Shown: positions 53,322-62,651 of the stretch, one piece after another
Position numbering within the stretch: position 1 is the stretch's first letter
Layout of the letters: the number at the start of each line of letters is the position of its first letter
Assembly (NCBI RefSeq): GCF_014901205.1
Contig: NZ_JACNMU010000005.1
Coordinates: 62,001 to 126,000 of the forward strand
Direction of reading: 5' to 3'
Source of the DNA: Meridianimarinicoccus sp. MJW13
GTDB lineage: Bacteria; Pseudomonadota; Alphaproteobacteria; Rhodobacterales; Rhodobacteraceae
DNA: 64,000 bases
The notes under the pieces: model-generated
What the model was told of the DNA's origin: nothing
What the model saw: the letters and a program-made list of their open reading frames with translations, nothing else
Databases searched by the model: none
Made by a program: the position numbers and the translations under genes

Positions 53322-54636
53322 CCAGTTTCCCGAAGATTTCATCTTCGGCACTGCCACCTCGGCCTATCAGATCGAAGGCCATGCCCAGGGCGGCGCCGGC
53401 CCGACCCATTGGGACAGTTTCGCCGCCACCCCCGGCAATGTCGTGCGCGCCGAAGATGGCGCGCGGGCCTGCGATCACTATCACCGCTATGAAGCCGATC
53501 TTGACCTCGTGGCCGCAGCGGGGTTCGATGCCTACCGGTTCTCGACCTCCTGGGCGCGGGTGCTGCCCGAGGGGCGCGGCACGCCCAATGGCGAGGGGTT
53601 GGATTTCTATGACCGGCTGGTCGACGCCATGCTGGAACGCGGCATCAAACCCGCCGCCACCCTGTACCATTGGGAACTGCCACAGGCGCTGGCCGATCAG
53701 GGCGGCTGGCGCAACAGCGACATGCCGAAATGGTTTGGCGAATTTGCCGATGTGATCGCCCGCCGACTGGGTGACCGGTTGTGGAGCGTGGCCCCGATCA
53801 ACGAACCCTGGTGCGTGGCCTGGCTGTCACATTTCATGGGGCACCACGCCCCCGGTCTGCGCGACATCCGCGCCGCCGCCCGCGCCATGCATCATGTTCT
53901 GGTGTCCCATGGCACCGCCATTTCGGTGATGCGCGACCACGGGATGACCAACCTTGGCGCGGTGTGCAATTTCGAATACGCCCTGCCCGCCAACACCACC
54001 CCCGAGGCTGCAGCCGCCACCGCGCGCTATGATGCAATCTACAACCAATTCTTCCTGTCGGGCCTGTTCAGAGAGACCTATCCCGAACTGGTGCTGGAAG
54101 GACTGGAACCGCATCTGCCGAAAGGCTGGCAGGACGATTTCGCCACGATACAGGCGCCGCTCGACTGGCTGGGGCTGAACTACTACACCTGCAAGCGCAT
54201 CGGCGCGAACGACGGCCCGTGGCCAGCCTGTGACGAGTTGGACGGCCCGCTGCCCAAGACCCAGATGGGCTGGGAGATCTGCCCCGACGGGCTGTCGCAT
54301 TTCCTGACCGCCACGGCGCGCGACTATACCGGCGACCTGCCGCTTTATGTCACCGAGAATGGCATGGCCAACCCGGACGTGCTGCGCGATGGCGCGGTCG
54401 AGGATCCCGAACGCATCGACTATCTGACCCAGCACATGGATCGCGCCGCAACCGCAATTGCCGAAGGCGTGCCGCTGAAGGGCTATTTTGTCTGGTCGTT
54501 GCTGGACAACTACGAATGGGCCCTGGGCTATGAAAAGCGCTTCGGGATGGTGCATGTGGATTTCGAAACCCTGACCCGCACCCCGAAACAGTCTTGGCAC
54601 TGGATGCGGAACCTGCTTGTTGGGGCGCAAACATGA
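53308..54636 (+). CDS. Beta-glucosidase, GH1
   Basis: A 442-aa cytoplasmic glycosidase. The GH1 N-terminal signature is FIFGTATSAYQIEG near residue 11. The acid/base Glu is in PINEPWC near 164 and the nucleophile Glu in LYVTENGMA near 350, with WSLLDNYEWALGYEKRFG close to the end. It overlaps the 3' end of aglR by 14 nt; a GTG six bases earlier is an alternative start with a better-spaced AAGGAA. Its place with aglR and glk suggests release of glucose from beta-glucosides under the same control. Confidence 0.94.
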   Translation: MLKRSQFPEDFIFGTATSAYQIEGHAQGGAGPTHWDSFAATPGNVVRAEDGARACDHYHRYEADLDLVAAAGFDAYRFSTSWARVLPEGRGTPNGEGLDFYDRLVDAMLERGIKPAATLYHWELPQALADQGGWRNSDMPKWFGEFADVIARRLGDRLWSVAPINEPWCVAWLSHFMGHHAPGLRDIRAAARAMHHVLVSHGTAISVMRDHGMTNLGAVCNFEYALPANTTPEAAAATARYDAIYNQFFLSGLFRETYPELVLEGLEPHLPKGWQDDFATIQAPLDWLGLNYYTCKRIGANDGPWPACDELDGPLPKTQMGWEICPDGLSHFLTATARDYTGDLPLYVTENGMANPDVLRDGAVEDPERIDYLTQHMDRAATAIAEGVPLKGYFVWSLLDNYEWALGYEKRFGMVHVDFETLTRTPKQSWHWMRNLLVGAQT

Positions 54637-54658
54637 TACTCAGCCGGGACCGCTTGTC

Positions 54659-55600
54659 ATGACCATTCTTGTCGCCGATATCGGCGGAACCAACACGCGC
54701 GTCGCCCTTGTCAAAGAGGACGCCACCGCGCCGCACAGCGTGGCGCGCTTCCGCAATGCCGAGTTTTCCTCGCTTGAGGCGGTGCTGGATCGCTACCTGA
54801 CCGATCTGGGCCGCCCGCCCTGCACGGCCGCCTGCGTGGCGGTGGCGGGTCCGGTACGCAATGGCGTCGGGCGCATGACCAACCTGGCCTGGGAGATGGA
54901 CAGCGAACGCCTGTGCGCGGCCACCGGGGCGGCGCGCGGCTATGTCATCAATGATCTGGAAGCGCAGGGTCATGCGCTGGAAAACGTGCCCACGCGCTGC
55001 CTGATGGGCACACCGATGCCGCAGGAAACCGACGAAACGCGCCTGGTAGTGGGCCTTGGCACCGGCTTCAACGCCGCCCCCGTGCACGCCGGCGAAGGCG
55101 CACAATACACCGTGGTACCGTCGGAATGCGGCCATATCAGCCTGCCGGTCTGGGACGAGACCTCGATGGCGCTGGCGATGGAACTGGCGGCGGTGCATGA
55201 ATTCGCCTCGGTCGAAGAGGCGCTGTCCGGGCGCGGGCTGATGGCCGTGCACGCCCATGTGGCGGGCGAGGCCGCCTGGGCCACCACGGTGGAACTGATC
55301 GAAGCCTTGCAGGGGCTGGAAGTGCGCGATGTCGATTGCGACACCATGCGGCTGTTCTGCCAATTGCTGGGCCGGGTTCTGGGCGATCTGGCGCTGGTGC
55401 ACCTTCCCTTCGGCGGCATTTACCTGATCGGCGGTCTTGCCCGCGCGGTCAGCCCCTTCTTCGTCGAAGGCACCCTGCCCGAGGCTTTCGCCGACAAGGG
55501 CCGGTTCCGCGAGTTCATGGCGGATTTCAGCCTGTATCTTGTGGAAGACGATTACGCCGCCCTGACCGGTTGCGCACGCTACGTCGGGCGGCAGATCTGA
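54659..55600 (+). CDS. glk: Glucokinase
   Basis: A 313-aa enzyme of the Glk (COG0837) type that phosphorylates glucose with ATP. The phosphate loop is VADIGGTNTRVAL at residue 5, followed by VAVAGPVRNGVGRMTNLAWE, VINDLEAQGHAL (catalytic Asp) and VVGLGTGFNAAPV, with the sugar-binding PSECGHISLP near 158. It lies 22 nt after the GH1 gene and completes the hydrolysis-to-glucose-6-phosphate path. It converges on erpA with a 24-bp gap. Confidence 0.94.
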   Translation: MTILVADIGGTNTRVALVKEDATAPHSVARFRNAEFSSLEAVLDRYLTDLGRPPCTAACVAVAGPVRNGVGRMTNLAWEMDSERLCAATGAARGYVINDLEAQGHALENVPTRCLMGTPMPQETDETRLVVGLGTGFNAAPVHAGEGAQYTVVPSECGHISLPVWDETSMALAMELAAVHEFASVEEALSGRGLMAVHAHVAGEAAWATTVELIEALQGLEVRDVDCDTMRLFCQLLGRVLGDLALVHLPFGGIYLIGGLARAVSPFFVEGTLPEAFADKGRFREFMADFSLYLVEDDYAALTGCARYVGRQI

Positions 55601-55624
55601 GGGATCTGCCCGCCAGACGCTGGG

Positions 55625-55957
55625 CTACATGGAGAACGAGGTGCCGCAGCCGCAACTGGCCGTGGCATTCGGGTTCTCGATTATGAAGCGGGCGCCGATC
55701 AACTCTTCTGAAAAGTCGATCACGGCGTTTTCAAGGAAGGGCAGCGACACCCTGTCGACCACCACGCGCTGACCGCTGCTTTCGATCACCAAGTCATCCT
55801 CGGCCGGTTCATCCAGCTTGATCTCGTACTGAAAGCCCGAGCAGCCGCCGCCTTCGACGGCCACCCGCAGCGCCTTGGGCGCCTCGCTGGTTTCGTTGAT
55901 CTCGGCCAGACGCGCAAACGCCCGGTCGGTCACTTTGGGAGGCAAGGAAAGGTCCAT
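55625..55957 (-). CDS. erpA: Iron-sulfur cluster insertion protein (ErpA/IscA type)
   Basis: A 110-aa A-type carrier that delivers Fe-S clusters to apoproteins. The three ligand cysteines are in VEGGGCSGFQYEI near residue 39 and the C-terminal TASCGCGTSFSM. The start MDLSLPPKVTDRAF was chosen over a longer version because the family begins there, although the ribosome site is weak. It is divergent from the dGTPase-like gene across 76 bp. Confidence 0.92.
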   Translation of the reverse strand: MDLSLPPKVTDRAFARLAEINETSEAPKALRVAVEGGGCSGFQYEIKLDEPAEDDLVIESSGQRVVVDRVSLPFLENAVIDFSEELIGARFIIENPNATASCGCGTSFSM

Positions 55958-56033
55958 ATCGTCACGGGGGATTTGCTTCGGTTGATGGGAAATATATGCA
56001 CGCCCAAGGGATGCCACAAGATGAAGGGCCCAA

Positions 56034-57185
56034 ATGCGCCAAAGCTATGCCTCTGACCCGGCCCACAGCCGGGGGCGACTCTACCCCGAGGGGCTGAGCA
56101 CATTCCGGTCGCCCTACCAGCGGGATCGGGATCGGATCATCCATTCCAGCGCGTTCCGGCGGCTCAAGCACAAGACGCAGGTTTTTGTCGAACACGAGGG
56201 CGATTACTTTCGCACGCGGCTGACCCATTCCATCGAGGTCGCACAGGTGGCGCGCACCATCGCCGGGGTGCTGGGTCTGGACACTGACCTGACCGAGGCG
56301 GTGGCGCTGGCCCATGATCTGGGCCACCCGCCCTTCGGCCACACCGGCGAGGACGCGCTGAACGTGCTGATGGCGCCCTATGGCGGCTTCGATCACAACG
56401 CGCAGGCGGTGCGCATCGTCACCAGCCTGGAACGCCACTATGCCGAATTCGACGGACTGAACCTGACATGGGAGACGCTGGAAGGGCTGGCCAAGCACAA
56501 CGGCCCGGTCACCGGCGAGTTGCATTACGCGTTGGCCGACTATAACGCCCGCCACGATCTGGAACTGCACACCTATGCTAGTGCCGAGGCGCAGGTGGCG
56601 GCCCTGTCGGACGATATCGCCTATAACAACCACGATCTGCACGACGGGCTGCGGGCCGAGCTGTTTTCCACCGACGAACTGGCCGACATGCCGATCCTGA
56701 AGGACTGCTTCGCCGAGGTGGATCGCAGGTTTTCCGACCTGAACTATTACCGACGGCGGCACGAGGCGCTGCGCCGGTTCTTCGGCATTCTGGTCGAAGA
56801 TGTGATCGCACAGGCGCGTGGCCGCCTGACCGAACTGGACCCCGCCACCGCACAGGACATTCGCGATGCCGGGCGGCCCATGGTCGTGTTCTCGGACGGG
56901 ATCTGGAAGGATCTGACCGTGATTCGCCAGTTCCTGTTCCACCGCATGTATCGCGCGCCTTCGGTGGTTGAGGTCCGCGAGAAGGTCACCCAGGTGGTGA
57001 TGGATCTGTTCCCGCTGCTGATGAACACCCCCGAACTGATGCCGCGCCAGTGGCGCAAGGATGTGGCCGAGGCAGAGACCGAAATCCAGCTGGCCCGCAT
57101 CGTGGCCGACTACATCGCCGGGATGACCGATCGCTTCGCCCGGCAGGTCCACGCGAAGTACCTGGGCGGTCCGGCCAGCCAATGA
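56034..57185 (+). CDS. Deoxyguanosinetriphosphate triphosphohydrolase-like protein
   Basis: A 383-aa HD-domain enzyme. The metal ligands are in [16 protein letters not shown] near residue 63 (His) and [19 protein letters not shown] near 93 (HD pair), with a later Asp in [17 protein letters not shown]. The N-terminal [19 protein letters not shown] and [14 protein letters not shown] are typical of the dGTPase family. It hydrolyses dNTPs to nucleoside and triphosphate. AAGGG lies before the ATG. It precedes argS by 58 nt. Confidence 0.94.
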   Translation: MRQSYASDPAHSRGRLYPEGLSTFRSPYQRDRDRIIHSSAFRRLKHKTQVFVEHEGDYFRTRLTHSIEVAQVARTIAGVLGLDTDLTEAVALAHDLGHPPFGHTGEDALNVLMAPYGGFDHNAQAVRIVTSLERHYAEFDGLNLTWETLEGLAKHNGPVTGELHYALADYNARHDLELHTYASAEAQVAALSDDIAYNNHDLHDGLRAELFSTDELADMPILKDCFAEVDRRFSDLNYYRRRHEALRRFFGILVEDVIAQARGRLTELDPATAQDIRDAGRPMVVFSDGIWKDLTVIRQFLFHRMYRAPSVVEVREKVTQVVMDLFPLLMNTPELMPRQWRKDVAEAETEIQLARIVADYIAGMTDRFARQVHAKYLGGPASQ

Positions 57186-57243
57186 CGGATTGCGCCTCGC
57201 GCCAGCCGTGCTAAACCCCGCGCAAACGACGGGAAGAAGAGCC

Positions 57244-58986
57244 ATGAACCTTTTTGACGAGATCCGCAGCCTTGTTCTGGACAGCCTCGACGCGCTGGAG
57301 CGCGACGGCGTTCTGCCACAGGGACTGGAGCGCCGCGCGGTCTCGGTCGAGCCGCCGCGCGATGCGGCGCATGGGGACATGGCCACCAACGCGGCGATGG
57401 TGCTGGCAAAACCGGCGAAGATGAAGCCGCGCGACATTGCCGATGCTCTGGCCGCCCTGCTGATCGAAGATCCGCGCATCGACACCGCCGAAGTGGCTGG
57501 ACCGGGGTTCCTGAACCTGCGGCTGGCCGCCGGGCAGTGGCAAGGTCTGGTCACCGGGATCATCGAAGCGGGCGACGCCTATGGACGCTCGACCCTCGGC
57601 ACCGGCAAGCGGGTGAACGTCGAATATGTCTCGGCCAACCCCACCGGACCGATGCATGTGGGCCACACTCGCGGCGCGGTCTTTGGCGATGCATTGGCCA
57701 GCCTTCTGGCCTTCGCTGGCTACGATGTGACCCGCGAATACTACATCAACGACGGTGGCGCTCAGGTCGATGTACTCGCCCGCTCGGTCTATCTGCGCTA
57801 CCTCGAAGCCTTCGGTCAGGAGGTGGCCTTTCCCGATGGCACCTATCCCGGCGATTACCTGATCGCCGTGGGTCAGGCTCTGAAGGACAAGGTCGGCGAT
57901 GCTTACCTCGACAAGGGCGAGGAGGTCTGGCTTGACGAGGTGCGCAGCTTCGCCACCGAGGCGATGATGGATCTGATCCGCGCCGATCTGGCCGCCCTTG
58001 GCGTGACCATGGACAATTTCTATTCGGAAAAGGCGCTGTATGGCACCGGCAAGATCGAGACCGCCCTGGCGACGCTCACTGCCAAGGGCCTGATCTACGA
58101 AGGCGTGCTGGAACCGCCCAAGGGCAAGACCCCCGAGGATTGGGAGCCGCGCGAGCAGACCCTGTTCAAATCCACCGCCCATGGCGATGACGTGGACCGC
58201 CCGGTGAAGAAATCCGATGGCAGCTGGACCTATTTTGCGCCAGATATCGCCTATCATTATGACAAGGTTTCCAGGGGCTTCGACGCGCTTGTTGATGTGT
58301 TTGGTGCCGATCACGGCGGCTATGTCAAACGCATGAAGGCCGCCGTGTCTGCCCTGTCGGATGGCAATGTGCCGCTGGACGTCAAGTTGATCCAGTTGGT
58401 CAAGCTGACCCAGAATGGCGAGCCGGTGAAAATGTCGAAACGCGCCGGCACCTTCGTGACCCTGCGCGACGTGGTCGATCAGGTGGGCGCCGACGTGACC
58501 CGTTTCGTGATGCTGACCCGCAAGAACGACGCGCCGCTGGAATTCGACTTCGACAAGGTGCTGGAACAGTCCAAGGACAACCCGGTTTTCTACGTGCAGT
58601 ACGCCCATGCCCGCGTCTGTTCGGTGCTGCGCAAGGCGGTTGAAATGGGCGTGGATGTGTCCGACGCCAATCTGGCGCAACAGGACCTTTCGGTGCTGAC
58701 CGATCCGGCGGAACTGGCCGTGATCCGCAAGCTGGCCGAATGGCCGCGCCTGGTCGAGATCGCCGCCTCGGGCAGCGAGCCGCACCGCGTCGCCTTCTAC
58801 CTCTATGACCTCGCCTCGGAATTCCACGCGCTGTGGAACCGCGGCAACGACAACCCGGCGCTGCGCTTCTTGCAGGATGACCCGCAAGCAACGGCTGCAA
58901 AAATCGTGCTGCCTCGGGCGGTTGCCGTTGTTATTTCGACCGGTCTTGGTATTCTTGGCGTGACGCCCGTGGAGGAAATGCGCTGA
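57244..58986 (+). CDS. argS: Arginyl-tRNA synthetase
   Basis: A 580-aa class I synthetase. The N-terminal Add-1 domain ([20 protein letters not shown]) is followed by the HIGH signature in [20 protein letters not shown] near residue 132, a KMSK-type signature [13 protein letters not shown] near 396, and the DALR anticodon domain ending in [28 protein letters not shown] precedes the ATG. The argS-SPOR-nagZ-scpAB order is familiar from Rhodobacterales. Confidence 0.98.
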   Translation: MNLFDEIRSLVLDSLDALERDGVLPQGLERRAVSVEPPRDAAHGDMATNAAMVLAKPAKMKPRDIADALAALLIEDPRIDTAEVAGPGFLNLRLAAGQWQGLVTGIIEAGDAYGRSTLGTGKRVNVEYVSANPTGPMHVGHTRGAVFGDALASLLAFAGYDVTREYYINDGGAQVDVLARSVYLRYLEAFGQEVAFPDGTYPGDYLIAVGQALKDKVGDAYLDKGEEVWLDEVRSFATEAMMDLIRADLAALGVTMDNFYSEKALYGTGKIETALATLTAKGLIYEGVLEPPKGKTPEDWEPREQTLFKSTAHGDDVDRPVKKSDGSWTYFAPDIAYHYDKVSRGFDALVDVFGADHGGYVKRMKAAVSALSDGNVPLDVKLIQLVKLTQNGEPVKMSKRAGTFVTLRDVVDQVGADVTRFVMLTRKNDAPLEFDFDKVLEQSKDNPVFYVQYAHARVCSVLRKAVEMGVDVSDANLAQQDLSVLTDPAELAVIRKLAEWPRLVEIAASGSEPHRVAFYLYDLASEFHALWNRGNDNPALRFLQDDPQATAAKIVLPRAVAVVISTGLGILGVTPVEEMR

Positions 58987-59060
58987 GATAACGGCCGCCC
59001 CACGGGTCGCGAGCAGGCACAGGCCGGGGCTTTCGGGACCCGGACAGGATATTGGGGCAA

Positions 59061-59924
59061 ATGATGGCGTATTCGGACAGCTATGGTTCGGGGCCGGCGG
59101 ACTCGCATCCGCAGGGACCCGGTGTTTCGGCAATCGTGGGCTGGCTGGGGGCTGCGACCTCGGTCGCGCTGGTCGCGGGGCTTGGATACTGGGTCTACGA
59201 CCTGGCCACCCGCGACATCACCCGGGTGCCGGTGATCCAGGCCATGGACGGCCCGCCGCGCGTGTCCCCCGAGGAACCCGGCGGGTTTGAAGCCGCGCAT
59301 CAGGGCTACTCGGTCAACGCGATCGCCTCCGAGGATGTCGAGGAACCGCTGGCCGAACGGCTGGTGCTGGCACCCGAAGCCGTTGGCCCCACACCCGAGG
59401 ACAAGGCCCCCGGCGAGCCCGCCGATCCCCTCGCCTCGATGCGCGACGCGGTACAAGGCGCGCTGAGCGAGGTTCTGGGGCTGGAGGCCGACGCCCCCCT
59501 GCCCGATCTGGAAGGTCTGGCCGTGCCGCAGGCCGACCCGACCCCCGGCGGGCCGCGTCCGTTGCAGCGCCCCGATCAGGACGTGGCAACACGGGCCGCC
59601 ACCGACACCTCTCCGCCTCTGCTGCTGACCGCCGTCGCCACCACCAACGAAGTTGACCCGATCCTGATCGCCTCGGGCACCCGGTTGGTGCAACTGGGCG
59701 ACTACGACACCGAGGCCGAAGCCGCCGCCGCCTGGGATCGCCTGGGCCTGCGGTTTTCAGATTTCCTGGCGCCCAAGGCGCGGGTGATCGAACCCGTCAC
59801 CCTGGCCGGTACCACCCGTTACCGCCTGCGCGCCTATGGCTTTGTCGGCCTGGCCGACGCCCGCAACTTCTGCGCCGCCCTTCTGGCCGAACGCGCCGAA
59901 TGCATCCCGGTGCGGATGCGCTGA
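59061..59924 (+). CDS. SPOR domain protein
   Basis: A 287-aa bitopic protein. A short cytoplasmic tip is followed by one transmembrane helix (SAIVGWLGAATSVALVAGLGY) near residues 22-43, a long acidic, Pro-rich periplasmic linker, and a C-terminal SPOR domain of about 75 residues (TRLVQLGDYDTEAEAAAAWD, RYRLRAYGFVGLADARNFCA). SPOR domains bind denuded glycan at division septa. The start is either of two adjacent ATGs. It lies between argS and nagZ. Confidence 0.88.
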   Translation: MMAYSDSYGSGPADSHPQGPGVSAIVGWLGAATSVALVAGLGYWVYDLATRDITRVPVIQAMDGPPRVSPEEPGGFEAAHQGYSVNAIASEDVEEPLAERLVLAPEAVGPTPEDKAPGEPADPLASMRDAVQGALSEVLGLEADAPLPDLEGLAVPQADPTPGGPRPLQRPDQDVATRAATDTSPPLLLTAVATTNEVDPILIASGTRLVQLGDYDTEAEAAAAWDRLGLRFSDFLAPKARVIEPVTLAGTTRYRLRAYGFVGLADARNFCAALLAERAECIPVRMR

Positions 59925-59982
59925 GCGATTGCATCCCGGCCCTGAACAGGCAATCCTGCCGGGCAGAATGACGGAGGCGATC

Positions 59983-60984
59983 ATGGCCCAGGGGGCAACG
60001 ATATTCGGCTGTTCGGGGCTTGCCCTGACCCGCTCCGAGGCGGCGTTCTATCGCGAGGCCGACCCGTGGGGCTTCATCCTGTTTGCCCGCAACATCGACA
60101 CCCCCGATCAGGTCCGCGCCCTGACCGCCGACCTGCGCGCGGCTGTGGGCCGCGATGCCCCGGTGCTGATCGACCAGGAAGGCGGACGCGTGCAGCGCAT
60201 GGTGCCGCCGCATTGGCGGCAATGGCTGCCGCCGCTGGACCAGGTGGACCGGGCCGGTCCCCATGCCGCCGCCAGCCTGACCCTGCGCGCCCGCGTCATC
60301 GCGCAGGAGCTTCGCGCGGTTGGCATCGATGTGAACTGTGCGCCCGCTGCCGATGTCGCCACCGACGACACCCATCCCTTCCTGCGCAACCGCTGTCTGG
60401 GCACCGAGGCCGCGCAGGTCGCCGCCAATGCCCGCGCCATGGCCGAAGGCTTTCTTCAGGGTGGCGTGCTGCCGGTGCTCAAGCACCTGCCCGGCCACGG
60501 CCGCGCCACGCTGGACAGCCACAAGGCGCTGCCACGGGTGGACACGCCGAAGGCGACACTCGCCACCACCGATTTCGCGGCCTTCAAGCCACTGGCGGAT
60601 CTGCCCCTGGCGATGACCGCGCATCTGCTGTTTCCCAACATCGATCCCGACCTGCCCGCCACCCTGTCGCCCCGGTTGATCCGCCTGATACGCGACGAGA
60701 TCGGCTTTGACGGCTTGCTGATGACCGACGACATCTGCATGGGCGCCCTTGGCGGCGCGCTGGCTGACCGCTGCACCGCCGCCCTGTCCGCCGGCTGCGA
60801 CGCCATCCTGCACTGCAACGGCGAAATGGCCGAAATGCAGACGGTCGCCGCAGCCTCCGGCACCCTCTCGGCAAAGGGACAGACCCGCGCCGAGGATGCA
60901 TTGGCCCTGCGCCGCCCCCCCGAGGAGGCCGATGCGGACGCCCTGACCGCGCAGATGACCGCCCTGCTGGACCCGGCCGCATGA
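59983..60984 (+). CDS. nagZ: Beta-N-acetylhexosaminidase NagZ
   Basis: A 333-aa GH3 enzyme that removes GlcNAc from recycled muropeptides in the cytoplasm. The catalytic loop is VLKHLPGHGRATLDSHKALP near residue 163, the nucleophile Asp is in LLMTDDICMGALGG near 245, and LIDQEGGRVQRM near 60 is the family signature. GGAGG six bases before the ATG decides the start over an earlier in-frame ATG. Its product feeds the AnmK route. The stop overlaps scpA (ATGA). Confidence 0.95.
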   Translation: MAQGATIFGCSGLALTRSEAAFYREADPWGFILFARNIDTPDQVRALTADLRAAVGRDAPVLIDQEGGRVQRMVPPHWRQWLPPLDQVDRAGPHAAASLTLRARVIAQELRAVGIDVNCAPAADVATDDTHPFLRNRCLGTEAAQVAANARAMAEGFLQGGVLPVLKHLPGHGRATLDSHKALPRVDTPKATLATTDFAAFKPLADLPLAMTAHLLFPNIDPDLPATLSPRLIRLIRDEIGFDGLLMTDDICMGALGGALADRCTAALSAGCDAILHCNGEMAEMQTVAAASGTLSAKGQTRAEDALALRRPPEEADADALTAQMTALLDPAA

Positions 60985-61778
60985 CGCCCACGGGCACATC
61001 GTCGGACGACAACGTCACGCCGCTGGAAGCCCGCCTCGCCTCCGAGGCGCTGATCGTCGATGTGGATGGGTTCGAAGGCCCGCTCGACCTGCTGCTGACC
61101 CTGTCGCGCACCCAGAAGGTGGACCTGCGCAAGATCTCGGTGCTGGCACTGGCCGAGCAATACCTGGTCTTTGTCGACAAGGCCAAGGAGTTGCGCATCG
61201 AACTGGCCGCCGACTATCTGGTCATGGCCGCCTGGCTTGCCTTCCTGAAATCGCGCCTGCTGTTGCCCCCCGACCCCGAGGACGACGGCCCCTCGGGCGA
61301 GGATATGGCCGCCCATCTGGCCTTCCAGTTGCAGCGGCTGGAAGCCATGCGCGAGGCTGCCGCCAAGCTGATGGGTCGCGACCGGCTGGGCCGCGATGTC
61401 TTTGCCCGTGGCGAGGAAGAAAGCGTGGCCCGCCTGCGCCGTACCCGCTTCACCGCCTCGCTGCTGGACCTGATGCAGGCCTATGCCCGCCTGCGCACCA
61501 AGGACGACTTCCGCCCCTTCGTGCTGGATCGCGGCCCGGTGCTGACCATGGAAGAGGCGCTGGACCGTCTGCGCCCGCTGGTCGCCTTCGCCGGCGACTG
61601 GACCGATCTGTCCAGCTATCTGCCCGACGGCTGGCTGGAGGATCCCAAGAAACGCCGCTCGGCACTGGCCGCCACCTTTGCCGCCTCGCTGGAGCTGGTC
61701 AAACGCGGCCAGGTCGAGTTGGACCAGTCCGACACATTCGCCCCCATCCGCCTGCGCCGCCGAAAGGATGACCCATGA
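60981..61778 (+). CDS. scpA: Segregation and condensation protein A
   Basis: A 265-aa kleisin that joins the Smc heads. The N-terminal DVDGFEGPLDLLLTLSRTQKV near residue 23 is split here as DVDGFEGPLDLLL and TLSRTQKVDLRKISVLALAE, and YLVMAAWLAFLKSRLLLP follows. The C-terminal winged-helix part ends with LELVKRGQVELDQSDTFAPI. It overlaps nagZ and scpB by ATGA at both ends, so the three are translationally coupled. Confidence 0.95.
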   Translation: MTPTGTSSDDNVTPLEARLASEALIVDVDGFEGPLDLLLTLSRTQKVDLRKISVLALAEQYLVFVDKAKELRIELAADYLVMAAWLAFLKSRLLLPPDPEDDGPSGEDMAAHLAFQLQRLEAMREAAAKLMGRDRLGRDVFARGEEESVARLRRTRFTASLLDLMQAYARLRTKDDFRPFVLDRGPVLTMEEALDRLRPLVAFAGDWTDLSSYLPDGWLEDPKKRRSALAATFAASLELVKRGQVELDQSDTFAPIRLRRRKDDP

Positions 61779-62449
61779 CCGAGGACGCCCCGAAGGACGA
61801 CCCCAGCCTGTTCACGGCCCCGCCCATGGGCGAGCAGGAGCGGATGGTCGAAGCGGTGCTCTTTGCCTCTGCCGCGCCGGTAACCCTGAAGGAGTTGTAC
61901 GGCCGCCTGCCCCATGGCTCCGACCCGGTCACCGCCTTGGTGCATCTGCAAAAACGCTACGAAGGCCGGGGGGTGCAATTGCTGAAACTGGGCGAGGCCT
62001 GGGCCTTCCGCACCGCGCCGGACCTTGCCTTCCTGATGAGCCGCGAGACGCTGGAAACCCGCAAGCTGTCGCGCGCGGCCATCGAAACCCTGGCGATCAT
62101 CGCCTACCACCAGCCGGTCACCCGCGCCGAGATCGAGGAAATCCGCGGCGTCGGCGTCAGCCGCGGCACCATCGACCAGTTGCTCGAGATGGAATGGATC
62201 CGGCTCGGCCGCCGCCGCATGACCCCGGGCCGGCCGGTGACCTTCGTGGTCACGGAAACCTTCCTCGATCACTTCAGCCTGGAATGCGCACGCGACCTGC
62301 CCGGCCTCAAGGAATTGCGCGCCGCCGGCCTGCTCGACAACCGCCCGCCGCCGGGCGCGGACCTGCCTGATCAAGACACCGGCGACACCGATCAATCCGA
62401 ATTGTTCGAAAGCGGGAACGATGACTCTCCGGGCCCCGAGGCGCCCTGA
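61775..62449 (+). CDS. scpB: Segregation and condensation protein B
   Basis: A 224-aa winged-helix partner of ScpA in the Smc complex. Family landmarks: MVEAVLFASAAPVTLKELYG near residue 24, LSRAAIETLAIIAYHQPVTR near 97, RAEIEEIRGVGVSRGTIDQL, and a Pro-rich acidic tail after residue 190. It ends the operon. In related genomes, as I recall, tatABC often follows; here a 55-bp tandem repeat and convergent aroA follow instead. Confidence 0.95.
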   Translation: MTEDAPKDDPSLFTAPPMGEQERMVEAVLFASAAPVTLKELYGRLPHGSDPVTALVHLQKRYEGRGVQLLKLGEAWAFRTAPDLAFLMSRETLETRKLSRAAIETLAIIAYHQPVTRAEIEEIRGVGVSRGTIDQLLEMEWIRLGRRRMTPGRPVTFVVTETFLDHFSLECARDLPGLKELRAAGLLDNRPPPGADLPDQDTGDTDQSELFESGNDDSPGPEAP

Positions 62450-62486
62450 CGGCTGGCAGAAACGCGCCCACGACCGGACGCGGGGT

Positions 62487-62600
62487 CGGCTGAGGCTCTG
62501 CCCATTCGCGCCTGAACCGCTCCCCCGGAGCGTTTCCGAGACGGCTGAGGCTCCGCCCATTCGCGCCTGAACCGCTCCCCCGGAGCGTTTCCGAGACGGC
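62487..62600. repeat. 55-bp tandem direct repeat, about two copies
   Basis: Two copies (62487-62541 and 62542-62596) differ at a single position (GGCTCTGCC versus GGCTCCGCC), and a third copy begins at 62597. Each unit contains CGCTCC-CCC-GGAGCG, a perfect 6-bp hairpin. The following bases, TTCTTGGCGAAAATACTCC, lie just before the aroA 3' end. Confidence 0.85.
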
Positions 62601-62651
62601 GCTCATTCTTCTTGGCGAAAATACTCCCGCCGGAGGCATGAAATCCGCGCG

